In this document: positions 5,873-12,875 of the stretch, piece by piece
How the letters are laid out: every line of letters begins with the position of its first letter
How positions within the stretch are numbered: position 1 is the first letter of the stretch
Assembly (NCBI GenBank): GCA_023380955.1
Contig: JAMCTB010000163.1
Span: 7,430-22,997 of the forward strand
Direction: 5' to 3'
Length of the DNA: 15,568 bases
Source: Chloroflexota bacterium
GTDB lineage: Bacteria; Chloroflexota; UBA6077
Notes under the pieces: generated by a model
Database searches by the model: none
The model's input: only the letters and a program-made list of their open reading frames with translations
Told to the model about the DNA's origin: nothing
Position numbers and translations under genes: made by a program

Positions 5873-6847
5873 CTACTTCTGCAAGACCTCAGGGTTCACG
5901 ATATGTAGAGGCCTTTCCCCCCGTAGGACCCGGACCACGTTCTGCGCTGCCATCCACCCCGACGCCTTGAAGACCTCCTGGGTTGATCCTGCCAGGTGAG
6001 GGTAGAGATACACATTGTCCAGACCCCGCAGGGGGCTGTCCATGGGCAGCGGTTCCTGCGTGAAGACGTCCAACGCGGCGCCCGCTATCCGACTTTCCTT
6101 CAAGGCCTGGATGAGGGCCTCCTCGTCTACGATGGGACCGCGCGCCGTGTTGATCAGATAGGCGGATGGTTTCATCATGGCTATGCGCTCGGTGTTGACC
6201 AAGTGGCGGGTTCGCTGATCCAGAAGGATGTGCAGGCTGATGTAGTCGCTTTCCCGCAGCAACTGCTCCAGCGGGACGTAGGTAACCTGGTGTTCCTCCG
6301 CAAACTGCTGATCCTGCACCAGATCGTAGGCCAGGAGTCGCATCTCGAAGGCCTTAGCCCTCTGGGCAACCTCCTTGCCGATGGTCCCTAGGCCAACGAT
6401 GCCCAAGATGCTTCCCGCTATCTCGTTGCCCACCACGCGGGCCCAGCCCCCTCTTCGGACTTCGGCTTCGTTCTCCATGATCTTTCGCGCACATTGGAGA
6501 ATCATGGCGAGGGTCAACTCGGCCACCGAGTGGCGATTGGAGCCCGGTGTGGTGCACACGGCGATGCCCCTGGCAGAAGCTGCTTTCACGTCGATGGCGT
6601 CGTACCCCACGCCTGGCCGGCTGATCACCTTGAGCCGATCGGCACTGGCCAGGATCCGGGCCGTGAAGGGATCAATGTCGGCTAGGACGGCGTCGACACC
6701 ATGCAGGAGGGCGATCATCTCCTCTTCGGTTCGACCTCCGTGCCAGCCGTTGTACACGGTCTGGATGCCCGCCTCCTCCAGGCATCGGTCAACCTCGTCT
6801 CCGGGATGCACAAAGTCGAGCGTGATCAGCGCGCGCTGGGTCGCCAT
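5873..6847 (-). CDS. D-isomer-specific 2-hydroxyacid dehydrogenase (phosphoglycerate dehydrogenase-like)
   Basis: A 324-residue cytoplasmic enzyme interconverting a 2-oxo acid and a D-2-hydroxy acid with a nicotinamide cofactor. The substrate domain flanks a Rossmann domain with GLGTIG at 152-157 followed by an acidic residue, D175 (AYDL), which favours NAD. The catalytic trio is visible: R236 in NTARGP, E265 in TQEPLP and H284 in YPHLAGS. PGVGYDAIDV (78-87) is the usual substrate-loop signature. There is no C-terminal ACT domain, so this is the short form used for many substrates, not necessarily serine synthesis. The start is the ATG at 6847, 31 codons inside the longest frame, because GGGAGGCG precedes it by eight bases and the conserved fold begins there. 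It is divergent from the GntR regulator gene, suggesting joint control with the import and aldolase genes beyond. Confidence 0.92.
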   Translation of the reverse strand: MATQRALITLDFVHPGDEVDRCLEEAGIQTVYNGWHGGRTEEEMIALLHGVDAVLADIDPFTARILASADRLKVISRPGVGYDAIDVKAASARGIAVCTTPGSNRHSVAELTLAMILQCARKIMENEAEVRRGGWARVVGNEIAGSILGIVGLGTIGKEVAQRAKAFEMRLLAYDLVQDQQFAEEHQVTYVPLEQLLRESDYISLHILLDQRTRHLVNTERIAMMKPSAYLINTARGPIVDEEALIQALKESRIAGAALDVFTQEPLPMDSPLRGLDNVYLYPHLAGSTQEVFKASGWMAAQNVVRVLRGERPLHIVNPEVLQK

Positions 6848-6885
6848 GTTAGAAACGCCTCCCTTCAAAAGTAGCGGAAGTTCCC

Positions 6886-6910
6886 CCGGGTTCGATCCCC
6901 GGACAGGCGG
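6886..6910 (+). other. tRNA T-arm-like element (orphan; no full tRNA)
   Basis: CCGGG (6886-6890), TTCGATC (6891-6897) and CCCGG (6898-6902) reproduce a tRNA T-stem and loop with five G-C pairs and the invariant TTCGA. They are followed by ACAGGCGG, which could be a 3' acceptor strand and discriminator. No matching 5' acceptor, D-arm or anticodon arm exists upstream, where the dehydrogenase gene begins. It may be a tRNA 3' remnant or old attachment site, a hairpin in the dehydrogenase leader, or chance. Confidence 0.35.
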
Positions 6911-6932
6911 TAGTGGGAGAGGCCGGGACAAC

Positions 6933-6943
6933 TGGTACAACCG
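6933..6943. promoter_or_regulatory. FadR/GntR-type operator candidate (dehydrogenase side)
   Basis: TGGTACAACCG differs at one position from the TGGTNNNACCA pattern known for FadR-subfamily regulators. It sits in the divergent region between the dehydrogenase and the GntR gene and about 90 bases before the dehydrogenase start. Confidence 0.45.
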
Positions 6944-6974
6944 AGAACCCGGTAGCTACAGATCGAGCAACTGC

Positions 6975-7002
6975 TTGACAAGGTCGCTCTTGATGCTATT
7001 AT
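6975..7002 (+). promoter_or_regulatory. Sigma-70-type promoter of the GntR regulator gene
   Basis: TTGACA (6975-6980) is a perfect -35; TATTAT (6997-7002) follows after 16 bases, or ATTATA after 17. The -10 lies within the 13-base palindrome TGCTATTATAGCA (6994-7006). Transcription would start near 7009, giving a leader of about 110 bases. On the opposite strand the palindrome also offers TATAAT, but without a good -35. Confidence 0.65.
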
Positions 7003-7008
7003 AGCAAT

Positions 7009-7019
7009 TGGTTCGGCCA
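7009..7019. promoter_or_regulatory. FadR/GntR-type operator candidate (regulator side)
   Basis: TGGTTCGGCCA matches TGGTNNNACCA with one mismatch and falls on the predicted start of the gntR transcript, consistent with autoregulation. A further inverted pair, CTGGG (7036-7040) and CCCAG (7044-7048), follows downstream. Confidence 0.4.
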
Positions 7020-7121
7020 CCGGTCCACACGGCCACTGGGCCACCCAGCAATCCATCCAAATGTGGACAGCGTCCCCGGTCTACGGTCAGTGCCGATCAG
7101 CAAGAGAGGGTTGGTCTAAAG

Positions 7122-7829
7122 ATGGACAGGCAACGAGGGTTGTTTGCACTCCTGGAACTGCGACGTCAGAACCTCGACGAGCAGATAGCGGATGTGATCC
7201 AGGAGATGATCACAACACAGCAGATCCGCGTCGGCGATAGGCTGCCGCCCGAGCGGGAGTTGTCCCGATTGCTCAACGTCAATCGCTCCACCATCCGGGA
7301 AGCGATCAGCCTGCTTCAGGAGCGGGGCCTGGTCCAGATGAAAGCTGGCAGCGGGACTTATGTGATCCACATTCCGGCGGATACCGTCGGTCAAGCCATC
7401 AAGCGCTACTTCGTCTCGAGGAACTGCTCTCAGAGGGACTTCATGGCGGTGAGGCTGGTTCTTGAGCCGGAGATAGCAGCGCTGGCGGCGTCAAAGGCAA
7501 CCCCCGAAGAGCTGGCCAACCTCGCCGACGCGCTGGGGCGAATGGAAGCGAGTTGGCCATCGAAGGATGACGAGACCTACAGCTCTGCCGACGTGGATTT
7601 TCACTTTACCCTCGCCGTTGCCTCTCATAACGATCTCTTCGTCGGCATCGCCAGTGGAACCAGCGCCCTGATGAGGATTTGGATAGGTACAACATTCCGA
7701 CTGGCGAAACATGAAGACAGTTTTCGCCTGCATAGAGAGATTCATCAGGCCGTGGTCGCCCGAGACGCCCAGCGGGCTCGAGAGGCAATGCGCACCCACC
7801 TGGAAACCATCCCCTTGCTCGACAGCTAA
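7122..7829 (+). CDS. GntR-family regulator, FadR subfamily (FCD ligand domain)
   Basis: A 235-residue regulator. Residues about 17-81 form the winged helix (IADVIQEMITTQQIRVGDRL, RSTIREAISLLQERGLV, KAGSGTYV). Residues about 104-228 are the all-helical FCD effector domain with its expected metal ligands: D157 and H161 (DVDFHF), H204 in LHREIH and H226 in MRTHLE. FCD regulators generally bind small organic acids, often with a divalent metal. The start is the ATG at 7122; a longer frame begins at 7008 but its first 38 residues look non-coding. AGAGAGGG lies eleven bases before this ATG, a slightly long spacing. The gene is divergent from the 2-hydroxyacid dehydrogenase and precedes the aldolase/transporter operon, so it probably represses both until an acid substrate or intermediate binds. 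Confidence 0.93.
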   Translation: MDRQRGLFALLELRRQNLDEQIADVIQEMITTQQIRVGDRLPPERELSRLLNVNRSTIREAISLLQERGLVQMKAGSGTYVIHIPADTVGQAIKRYFVSRNCSQRDFMAVRLVLEPEIAALAASKATPEELANLADALGRMEASWPSKDDETYSSADVDFHFTLAVASHNDLFVGIASGTSALMRIWIGTTFRLAKHEDSFRLHREIHQAVVARDAQRAREAMRTHLETIPLLDS

Positions 7830-7836
7830 GCAGAGT

Positions 7837-7848
7837 AGGTGATCACCT
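7837..7848. promoter_or_regulatory. Perfect 12-bp palindrome after gntR
   Basis: AGGTGATCACCT is fully self-complementary and lies seven bases beyond the gntR stop, at the head of the 213-base gap before the aldolase gene. It may be an operator; its stem is short for a terminator and no U-run follows. In the rest of the gap no convincing promoter was found, only a short GTTGC/GCAAC inverted repeat (7873-7892) and AATTGGGGCCAC (8006-8017). Confidence 0.4.
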
Positions 7849-8042
7849 CCGTTGGAGAGCGCTTCAGTGGCCGTTGCTACCAACCCGGCAACACCGAATC
7901 CTCCGGCGAGACTTGTCCCCCCGGCTCGCCCCCCATGATAGGGTTGGCAGCCGTTCCCTCTCTATGCACTGCCGGTCCTGTTGGTGGGGCCGAACGCGGA
8001 GAACAAATTGGGGCCACATTCTGAATGGGAGGTTCTTGCCCT

Positions 8043-8936
8043 ATGAGACTGGACGTTCGCGGGATCATTCCACCCATGGTTACCCCCTTTACCTCTGGAA
8101 ATGAGGAGCTGGACGAGGGTGCTATCCGGGACGACGTGGAGTACCTGATCCAGACAGGGATCCGTGGGCTATGCGCCGGGGGCAGTACCGGTGAAGGAGA
8201 GGGGCTGTCGGAGCAGGAGATCCATCGCCTTTGCCGGGCCGTGGTGGAACAGGCCCGGGACCGGGTTCCGGTAATCGGAGGGATTATCGCGGACAGCACG
8301 GCCGAGGCCATCAGGAAGTCGAAGGCCGCTAAGGAAGCCGGCGTGACGGCCCTGCAGGTGACCCCTCCCCACTATCTCTGGACACCGGACGCGGAGACTC
8401 TAGTTCGTTACTACCAGGAAATCGGCGATGCGATGCAACTCCCCGTCCTGATCTACAACGTCGTGCCCTGGGTGAACATCGATATACGCACCGTTCGACG
8501 GCTGGTGGATGTATCTTGGGTGGCCGGTATCAAGCAGAGCGGGGGCGATCTCCACAAGGTAGCCGACCTGATGCACCAGTACCACGACCGGCTGACGGTG
8601 ATAACCGCGGTGGACGACCTCCTCTATCTCTCCTACTGCCTCGGGGTGGACGGCGCTATCTGCTGCCTGAACACCGTGCTTCCAGGGCCCAGCGTGGAGA
8701 TGTGGAACATGATGGAGGCAGGCGATCACGCCGGCGCTAAGGCTCTGCACGATCGCATCCTGCCGGTGTGGAGGTCCATCGAGGGGCCCAACATGCCCTA
8801 CCTGGCCAAGGTGGCAATCGAGCTCCAGGGCCGGAAAGTAGGTCCCGCTCGCAGCCCCATGCTAGCGCCCAGCCAGGAAAAGCGGGCGGAGATCCGCCAA
8901 CGATTGGTCGAAGCAGGCATCGCGGTAGTCGGCTAG
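8043..8936 (+). CDS. DapA-superfamily (DHDPS/N-acetylneuraminate lyase-type) aldolase or dehydratase
   Basis: A 297-residue class I aldolase-fold protein. Schiff-base K164 lies in GIKQSGGD, catalytic Y138 in YNVVPW, and the pyruvate carboxylate loop GGSTGE at 46-51 (usually GTTGE). The family forms a lysine imine with pyruvate or a 2-oxo acid and makes or breaks a C-C bond, or removes water. True dihydrodipicolinate synthases have Arg five residues after the Tyr to bind aspartate semialdehyde; here that place is W143. The enzyme is therefore probably catabolic and not the lysine biosynthesis enzyme. The start at 8043 gives the standard N-terminus (RGIIPPMVTPF); GGGAGG lies ten bases before it, and the in-frame ATG at 8025 has no ribosome site. 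It is followed after 57 bases by the binding-protein gene, suggesting that it acts on the imported substrate or a derivative. Confidence 0.9.
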   Translation: MRLDVRGIIPPMVTPFTSGNEELDEGAIRDDVEYLIQTGIRGLCAGGSTGEGEGLSEQEIHRLCRAVVEQARDRVPVIGGIIADSTAEAIRKSKAAKEAGVTALQVTPPHYLWTPDAETLVRYYQEIGDAMQLPVLIYNVVPWVNIDIRTVRRLVDVSWVAGIKQSGGDLHKVADLMHQYHDRLTVITAVDDLLYLSYCLGVDGAICCLNTVLPGPSVEMWNMMEAGDHAGAKALHDRILPVWRSIEGPNMPYLAKVAIELQGRKVGPARSPMLAPSQEKRAEIRQRLVEAGIAVVG

Positions 8937-8974
8937 TCGGGAACGAAGCTCTCGTCTTAGGTGGTCGGCATAAT

Positions 8975-8990
8975 CTGAAAGGAGTTTCAG
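8975..8990 (+). promoter_or_regulatory. Hairpin presenting the livK ribosome binding site in its loop
   Basis: CTGAAA (8975-8980) and TTTCAG (8985-8990) form a perfect 6-bp stem whose four-base loop is exactly GGAG (8981-8984), the SD sequence of the downstream gene. The start codon lies three bases after the stem. Such a layout could tune or thermally control translation initiation. Confidence 0.5.
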
Positions 8991-8993
8991 GGG

Positions 8994-10157
8994 ATGAAAT
9001 GGCTGCAACTTAGCGCAGTGGCCTTGGTCTCCGTGGTGATGATGCTGGTGCTGGCGGCCTGCGGGGCCGGCGCACCTGCGAGCGCACCAAAGAGTGCTGA
9101 ACCGATTAACATCGGGGTCTCCGCTCCACTTACGGGACAGTTCGCCGAAAACGGCGGCTACATGAAGAACGGCATCGGCCTGGCGGTCAAGGAGATCAAC
9201 GACAAGGGAGGGATCAACGGCCGCCCAATCCAGCTGTTCTGGGAGGATGACCAGGGACCCAACCCCACTGCAGCTTCCAACGCCGTTACGAAGTTGATCA
9301 CCCAGGACAACGTGGTGGCAGTCATCGGGCCCCACTTCAGTCCGGCGATGCTTCCTACCGAACCGATCTTCCAGAAGTACAGTGTACCGGCCCTGACTGG
9401 GGCGACGGGACCCCCCATCACGGCTCAGGGCAACAAGTGGATCTTCCGCATCCGGCTGAACGACGAGATCGGGGCGAGACTGCTGGTGAAGTACGCCGTG
9501 GAGGAGCTCAAGTTCAAGAAGATCGGCCTGGACTACGTCAATACGGCCTTCGGGCAGGGCGGAATCGAGGTCGTCAAGGACGAGCTAACGAAGCGAGGGA
9601 TAACACCGGTTGCCACCGAAACCCACATGGATGACACCAAGGACTTCACTCCCCAGATCCTCAGCTTCCAAGACAAGGGAGTGGACGGCATCATCGTGTG
9701 GACCGACGACCAGCCTAGCGGCCTGCTGGCCAAGCAGATGGCGACCTTGGGCGCAAAGTTCAAGCTGGTCGGGTCGACGACCTTCAGCCAGCCTCCCTTC
9801 CTGAAACTGGCCGGGGATGCTGCGAACGGCGCCATCTCCATCAGCGACTTCTCGCCGAACAACCCTGATAAGAACATCCAGGATTGGGCCAAGAAGTACT
9901 CGGGCGTCTACAACGCCCCGCCGGAACTGTACGCCTCTGCCTACTACGACGCCACCAACATCCTGGCTGAGGCCATCAAGAAGGCCAGCAAAGTCGATGG
10001 GCCCTCCATCCAGCAGGCGCTGAACGGCATCAAGGATTTCCAGGGAGTCATGACACAGTACAGCTGGAGCTCGAACGGCGACATGGTGCACTCCGGGCTG
10101 ATCACCGAGGTGAAGAACGGGAAAACCGAAGTGATCCAGGTAGTCAAGGAGAAGTAG
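8994..10157 (+). CDS. livK: ABC transporter substrate-binding lipoprotein (LivK/branched-chain amino acid type)
   Basis: A 387-residue type I periplasmic-binding-protein fold. It has an N-terminal lipoprotein signal: positively charged start, hydrophobic segment, then LAAC with lipidated C23 and a short Ala/Ser/Pro linker. Mature sequence begins INIGVSAPLTGQFAENGGYM and continues with the family's ALAVKEIN-like segment (GLAVKEINDKGGINGRPI), LITQDNVVAVIGPHFS and FSQPPFLKLAGDAANG. The protein sits outside the membrane and delivers ligand to LivHM. Members bind leucine-type amino acids, but also amides, urea, aromatic acids and other carboxylates, so the ligand cannot be inferred from the family alone. 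Start is ATG 8994 with GGAG nine bases upstream, held in a hairpin loop. A strong hairpin follows the gene, probably allowing more of this protein than of the permeases. Confidence 0.95.
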   Translation: MKWLQLSAVALVSVVMMLVLAACGAGAPASAPKSAEPINIGVSAPLTGQFAENGGYMKNGIGLAVKEINDKGGINGRPIQLFWEDDQGPNPTAASNAVTKLITQDNVVAVIGPHFSPAMLPTEPIFQKYSVPALTGATGPPITAQGNKWIFRIRLNDEIGARLLVKYAVEELKFKKIGLDYVNTAFGQGGIEVVKDELTKRGITPVATETHMDDTKDFTPQILSFQDKGVDGIIVWTDDQPSGLLAKQMATLGAKFKLVGSTTFSQPPFLKLAGDAANGAISISDFSPNNPDKNIQDWAKKYSGVYNAPPELYASAYYDATNILAEAIKKASKVDGPSIQQALNGIKDFQGVMTQYSWSSNGDMVHSGLITEVKNGKTEVIQVVKEK

Positions 10158-10166
10158 GGCCAACGT

Positions 10167-10199
10167 TGGTGGCGCCTGGGGGCAGTCCAGGCGCCACCA
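10167..10199 (+). terminator. 13-bp intercistronic hairpin between livK and livH
   Basis: The arms at 10167-10179 (TGGTGGCGCCTGG) and 10187-10199 (CCAGGCGCCACCA) pair perfectly over 13 bp around a seven-base loop. No U-run follows, so it is more likely a partial attenuator or an RNA 3'-end stabiliser than a full terminator. This position, just after a binding-protein gene, is where such elements commonly set the excess of binding protein over permease. Confidence 0.7.
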
Positions 10200-10241
10200 T
10201 AGGTTCCTGGTAGGCAACACTAATCACGAGGGAGCCTCTCA

Positions 10242-11114
10242 ATGCTGCTACAGCTTAGCATCTCCGGCCTCGCGATGGGGGCAATCTACGGGCTGGTCGC
10301 TCTCGGTTTCACCCTGATCTGGAACGCCGTGGGGATCGTGAACTTTGCCCAGGGAGAGCTGGTGATGCTGGCGGCCTTCGTCAGCGTAGCCTCCATGTCC
10401 CAGGCGCTGCACCTGCCATGGGCGGTGAATCTGTTGCTGACCATTATCTTTATGGCAGGGTTCGGGGTGCTCATGGCCCGTGGAATCTACCACCCTCTCC
10501 GCAACGCCCCTCAGTTGTGCGCCATCGTAGCCACCCTCGGGCTGTCGATCTTCCTCAAGAACAGCGCGGTGCTGGCTTGGGGTCCGGAGCCGTTGGCCGA
10601 CCCCGGTCCGCTCCAGAATGCCACCGTGACCCTCGGCTCCGCCAAGATCTACGGACAGCACCTGTTGATCCTCGTCACCATGATCGTCCTCGTGATCCTG
10701 CAGGTGGTGATGTTTCGTAGCACAGCGATAGGCAAGGCGATGCGTGCGACAGCCCAGGACCGCGAGGTTGCTCGATTGATGGGCATCGACACAGACCGTG
10801 TCATCGCCCTGATCTTTGCCTACGCCTGCGTCCTTGCCGGCGTCGCGGGTGTGCTGGTGGCCCCGGTATTCTACGTCTCAGCGGACATGGGAGGCATGGT
10901 ATCGCTGAAGGCCTTTGCTTCCTCCATCGTCGGCGGCTTCGGGAACATTCCTGGGGCAATGATTGGCGGGCTGATCCTGGGGCTGGTAGATGCGTTGGGG
11001 TCCTACTTCCTGTCCTCTCAGTACATCGACGTCATTTCCTTTGGGCTGCTCATCGCCTTCCTTATCTTCAGGCCGCAAGGGCTCTTCGGCGAACCCGAGA
11101 TGGAGAGGCCGTGA
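10242..11114 (+). CDS. livH: Branched-chain-type ABC transporter permease LivH
   Basis: A 290-residue, highly hydrophobic inner-membrane protein with about eight predicted helices. It carries the LivH signature near the N-terminus, GFTLIWNAVGIVNFAQGELVML, and the cytoplasmic coupling segment GKAMRATAQDREVARLMGID, which contacts the ATPases. The C-terminal FASSIVGGFGNIPGAMIGG is also typical. It pairs with LivM to form the channel. GAGGGAG stands seven bases before the ATG. It is separated from livK by 84 bases with a hairpin and from livM by four bases (stop TGA 11112-11114, next ATG 11119), so livHMGF is a translationally coupled block. Confidence 0.95.
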   Translation: MLLQLSISGLAMGAIYGLVALGFTLIWNAVGIVNFAQGELVMLAAFVSVASMSQALHLPWAVNLLLTIIFMAGFGVLMARGIYHPLRNAPQLCAIVATLGLSIFLKNSAVLAWGPEPLADPGPLQNATVTLGSAKIYGQHLLILVTMIVLVILQVVMFRSTAIGKAMRATAQDREVARLMGIDTDRVIALIFAYACVLAGVAGVLVAPVFYVSADMGGMVSLKAFASSIVGGFGNIPGAMIGGLILGLVDALGSYFLSSQYIDVISFGLLIAFLIFRPQGLFGEPEMERP

Positions 11115-11118
11115 AGCC

Positions 11119-12135
11119 ATGGGCAAGATAAGGGTCACCCCGGTAATGGCATCCCTGATAGCGCTGGGCATCGTGGCGCTCCTTCTTCCACATGTCCTGG
11201 GCGTCTACTACCTGCACGTCGTCAACGTGGCGCTGGTGAACATCATCCTGGCGGTGGGGCTCAACTTCATCCTCGGGTTTGGAGGCCAGATCTCCCTGGC
11301 TCAGGCGGCTTTCTTCGGCCTCGGAGCCTACGGATACTCGATATTGGCGCTTCGCAACGTGGCCCTCCCCGTCGCGGCCGTAGCGGGCGTCGTTTTCGCA
11401 GCGGTAGCCGGGCTTGCCCTCGGATGGCCGGCCCTCAAGTTGAAGGGCCACTACCTGGCGCTGGCGACCCTGGGCTTCGGGATCATTATGCAGCAGTTCA
11501 TGATCAACCTGAGTGGGCTAACAGGTGGAGCTAACGGCCTTAGCGCCATTCCCAGGTTCAGTCTGGGTCCCATGCAATTGGACAGCGAGCCCCACCTGTT
11601 CTACGTGGAGTTGGCCTTTGCTGCCCTCGTCGTCACTCTGTCCGTGCTCTTCAACCGAAGTCCTCTGGGCATGAGAGCGCGGGCGGTCCGAGATGATGAG
11701 ACCGCTGCCGAGGTCGCCGGAGTCAACATCAGGAACATCAAGGTGATGCTCTTCGTCATCTCTGCTAGCTGTGGCGGCCTGGCGGGGGTCCTCTACTCGA
11801 CCATGCTGGGTTACATCAGCCCGGATGTCTTTGCCTGGAGCACCACCTTCAACTACCTGGTCATGGTGGTGATCGGCGGGCTGGGCAGCACCGGCGGCGT
11901 CGTGGTGATGGCGTTTCTGCTCACCCTCTTGCCGGAATGGCTCCGCTTCCTCAAGGATTCCTACATGGCGGTCTTTGGGTTAGTGGTTATCATCATGATG
12001 GCGGCGGCCCCTGGAGGCCTGGCAGGTCTGGTCCGCGCCGTCTCCCAACGACAGAAGCAGTCCGGGTTTCGACTTCCAAGGAGCGGGCTCGCGAAGGCGA
12101 TCTTGAGCAAGCCGAGGGAGGGCAAGGCGGGGTGA
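11119..12135 (+). CDS. livM: Branched-chain-type ABC transporter permease LivM
   Basis: A 338-residue membrane protein with the LivM hallmarks NIILAVGLNFILGFGGQISLAQAAFF, the GHYLALATLGFG segment and the coupling loop RARAVRDDETAAEVAGVN. The start at 11119 gives the normal N-terminus; the frame is open about 43 codons further upstream but that part overlaps livH. The last 30 or so residues form a basic, hydrophilic cytoplasmic tail (QRQKQSGFRLPRSG) beyond the membrane core. The stop codon overlaps the GTG start of livG in the sequence GTGA, so the two are coupled. It forms the second half of the importer channel. Confidence 0.94.
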   Translation: MGKIRVTPVMASLIALGIVALLLPHVLGVYYLHVVNVALVNIILAVGLNFILGFGGQISLAQAAFFGLGAYGYSILALRNVALPVAAVAGVVFAAVAGLALGWPALKLKGHYLALATLGFGIIMQQFMINLSGLTGGANGLSAIPRFSLGPMQLDSEPHLFYVELAFAALVVTLSVLFNRSPLGMRARAVRDDETAAEVAGVNIRNIKVMLFVISASCGGLAGVLYSTMLGYISPDVFAWSTTFNYLVMVVIGGLGSTGGVVVMAFLLTLLPEWLRFLKDSYMAVFGLVVIIMMAAAPGGLAGLVRAVSQRQKQSGFRLPRSGLAKAILSKPREGKAG

Positions 12136-12875
12136 ATATCGTAGAAGTATCGAGCCTCACCAAGCATTTCGCAGGCGTCGCAGCCCTGGAAGACGTGAGC
12201 TTCGGAGTAGAGGAGGGATCTATTCACGCCGTCATCGGGCCCAACGGATCAGGCAAGACGACGCTGTTCAACATCATGAGCGGGGTATACAAGCCGACCA
12301 GCGGTGATGTGCGGCTCCGCGGGCACCGTATCGATCGAGCGCATCCCTTCGAAATAGCGCGTCGGGGCATGGGCCGGACTTTCCAGGCTCCGAGGCTGTT
12401 TCGCTCCATGAGCGCGCTTGAGAACCTGCTGCTCGCCGGACACTCCAGCAGTTCCTGGTGGCACTTCGATCCGGGCAAACGAGCGAAGGCCCTCGATACG
12501 CTGCGATTCGTCGGTCTGGCGGATGCTGCCAACAGCCCAGCAGTCAGCCTCCCCCAGGGCCAACAGCGGCTGCTGGAGATCGCGAGAGCGCTCTGTCTCG
12601 ATCCCCGGGTGCTGCTCCTGGACGAGCCGCATGCCGGGCTTAACCTGGTGGAGACCGAGCGACTGATGGACGTGATCCGAGCCCTTCACGAGCGGGGCCT
12701 GACGGTAATCCTGGTCGAGCACGAGATGCGGGTGGTCATGACCCTGGCCCAACGGATCACAGTGCTCAACTTCGGCAAGCTGCTGGTGGAAGGGACTCCC
12801 TCCGAAATCCAGTCGAGTCCAGCCGCCATCGAGGCGTATCTGGGCTCGCGAAGGAGGCAGGGGTTCCATGCATGA
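12132..12875 (+). CDS. livG: Branched-chain-type ABC transporter ATPase LivG
   Basis: A 247-residue nucleotide-binding subunit: Walker A GPNGSGKTT, the LivG-specific Q-loop region GMGRTFQAPRLF, signature LPQGQQRLLEIARAL (a variant of LSxGQ), Walker B LLLDEPHAGLN and the switch His in VEHEM. Two such ATPases, LivG and LivF, drive import. The start is GTG at 12132, overlapping the livM stop by four bases, with GAGGG and AAGGCGGG just upstream. Longer frames starting inside livM are not credible. Walker B is followed by His where Ala is common (DEPAAGLN); this does not remove a catalytic residue. It overlaps livF by eight bases. Confidence 0.94.
   Translation: MNIVEVSSLTKHFAGVAALEDVSFGVEEGSIHAVIGPNGSGKTTLFNIMSGVYKPTSGDVRLRGHRIDRAHPFEIARRGMGRTFQAPRLFRSMSALENLLLAGHSSSSWWHFDPGKRAKALDTLRFVGLADAANSPAVSLPQGQQRLLEIARALCLDPRVLLLDEPHAGLNLVETERLMDVIRALHERGLTVILVEHEMRVVMTLAQRITVLNFGKLLVEGTPSEIQSSPAAIEAYLGSRRRQGFHA

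Noticed and set aside
6830..6910. Complete tRNA gene ending at 6910
   Set aside because: Only the T-arm can be built. No CGCCTGT-like 5' acceptor strand, D-arm or anticodon stem is found at the required distances.
8043..8936. Naming the DapA-type gene as lysine-pathway dapA
   Set aside because: The aspartate-semialdehyde-binding Arg is missing and the neighbours are transport and catabolic genes.
8969..8974. CATAAT as a -10 of a separate livK promoter
   Set aside because: No -35-like hexamer exists at 16-18 bases upstream; the gap of 57 bases fits co-transcription with the aldolase gene.
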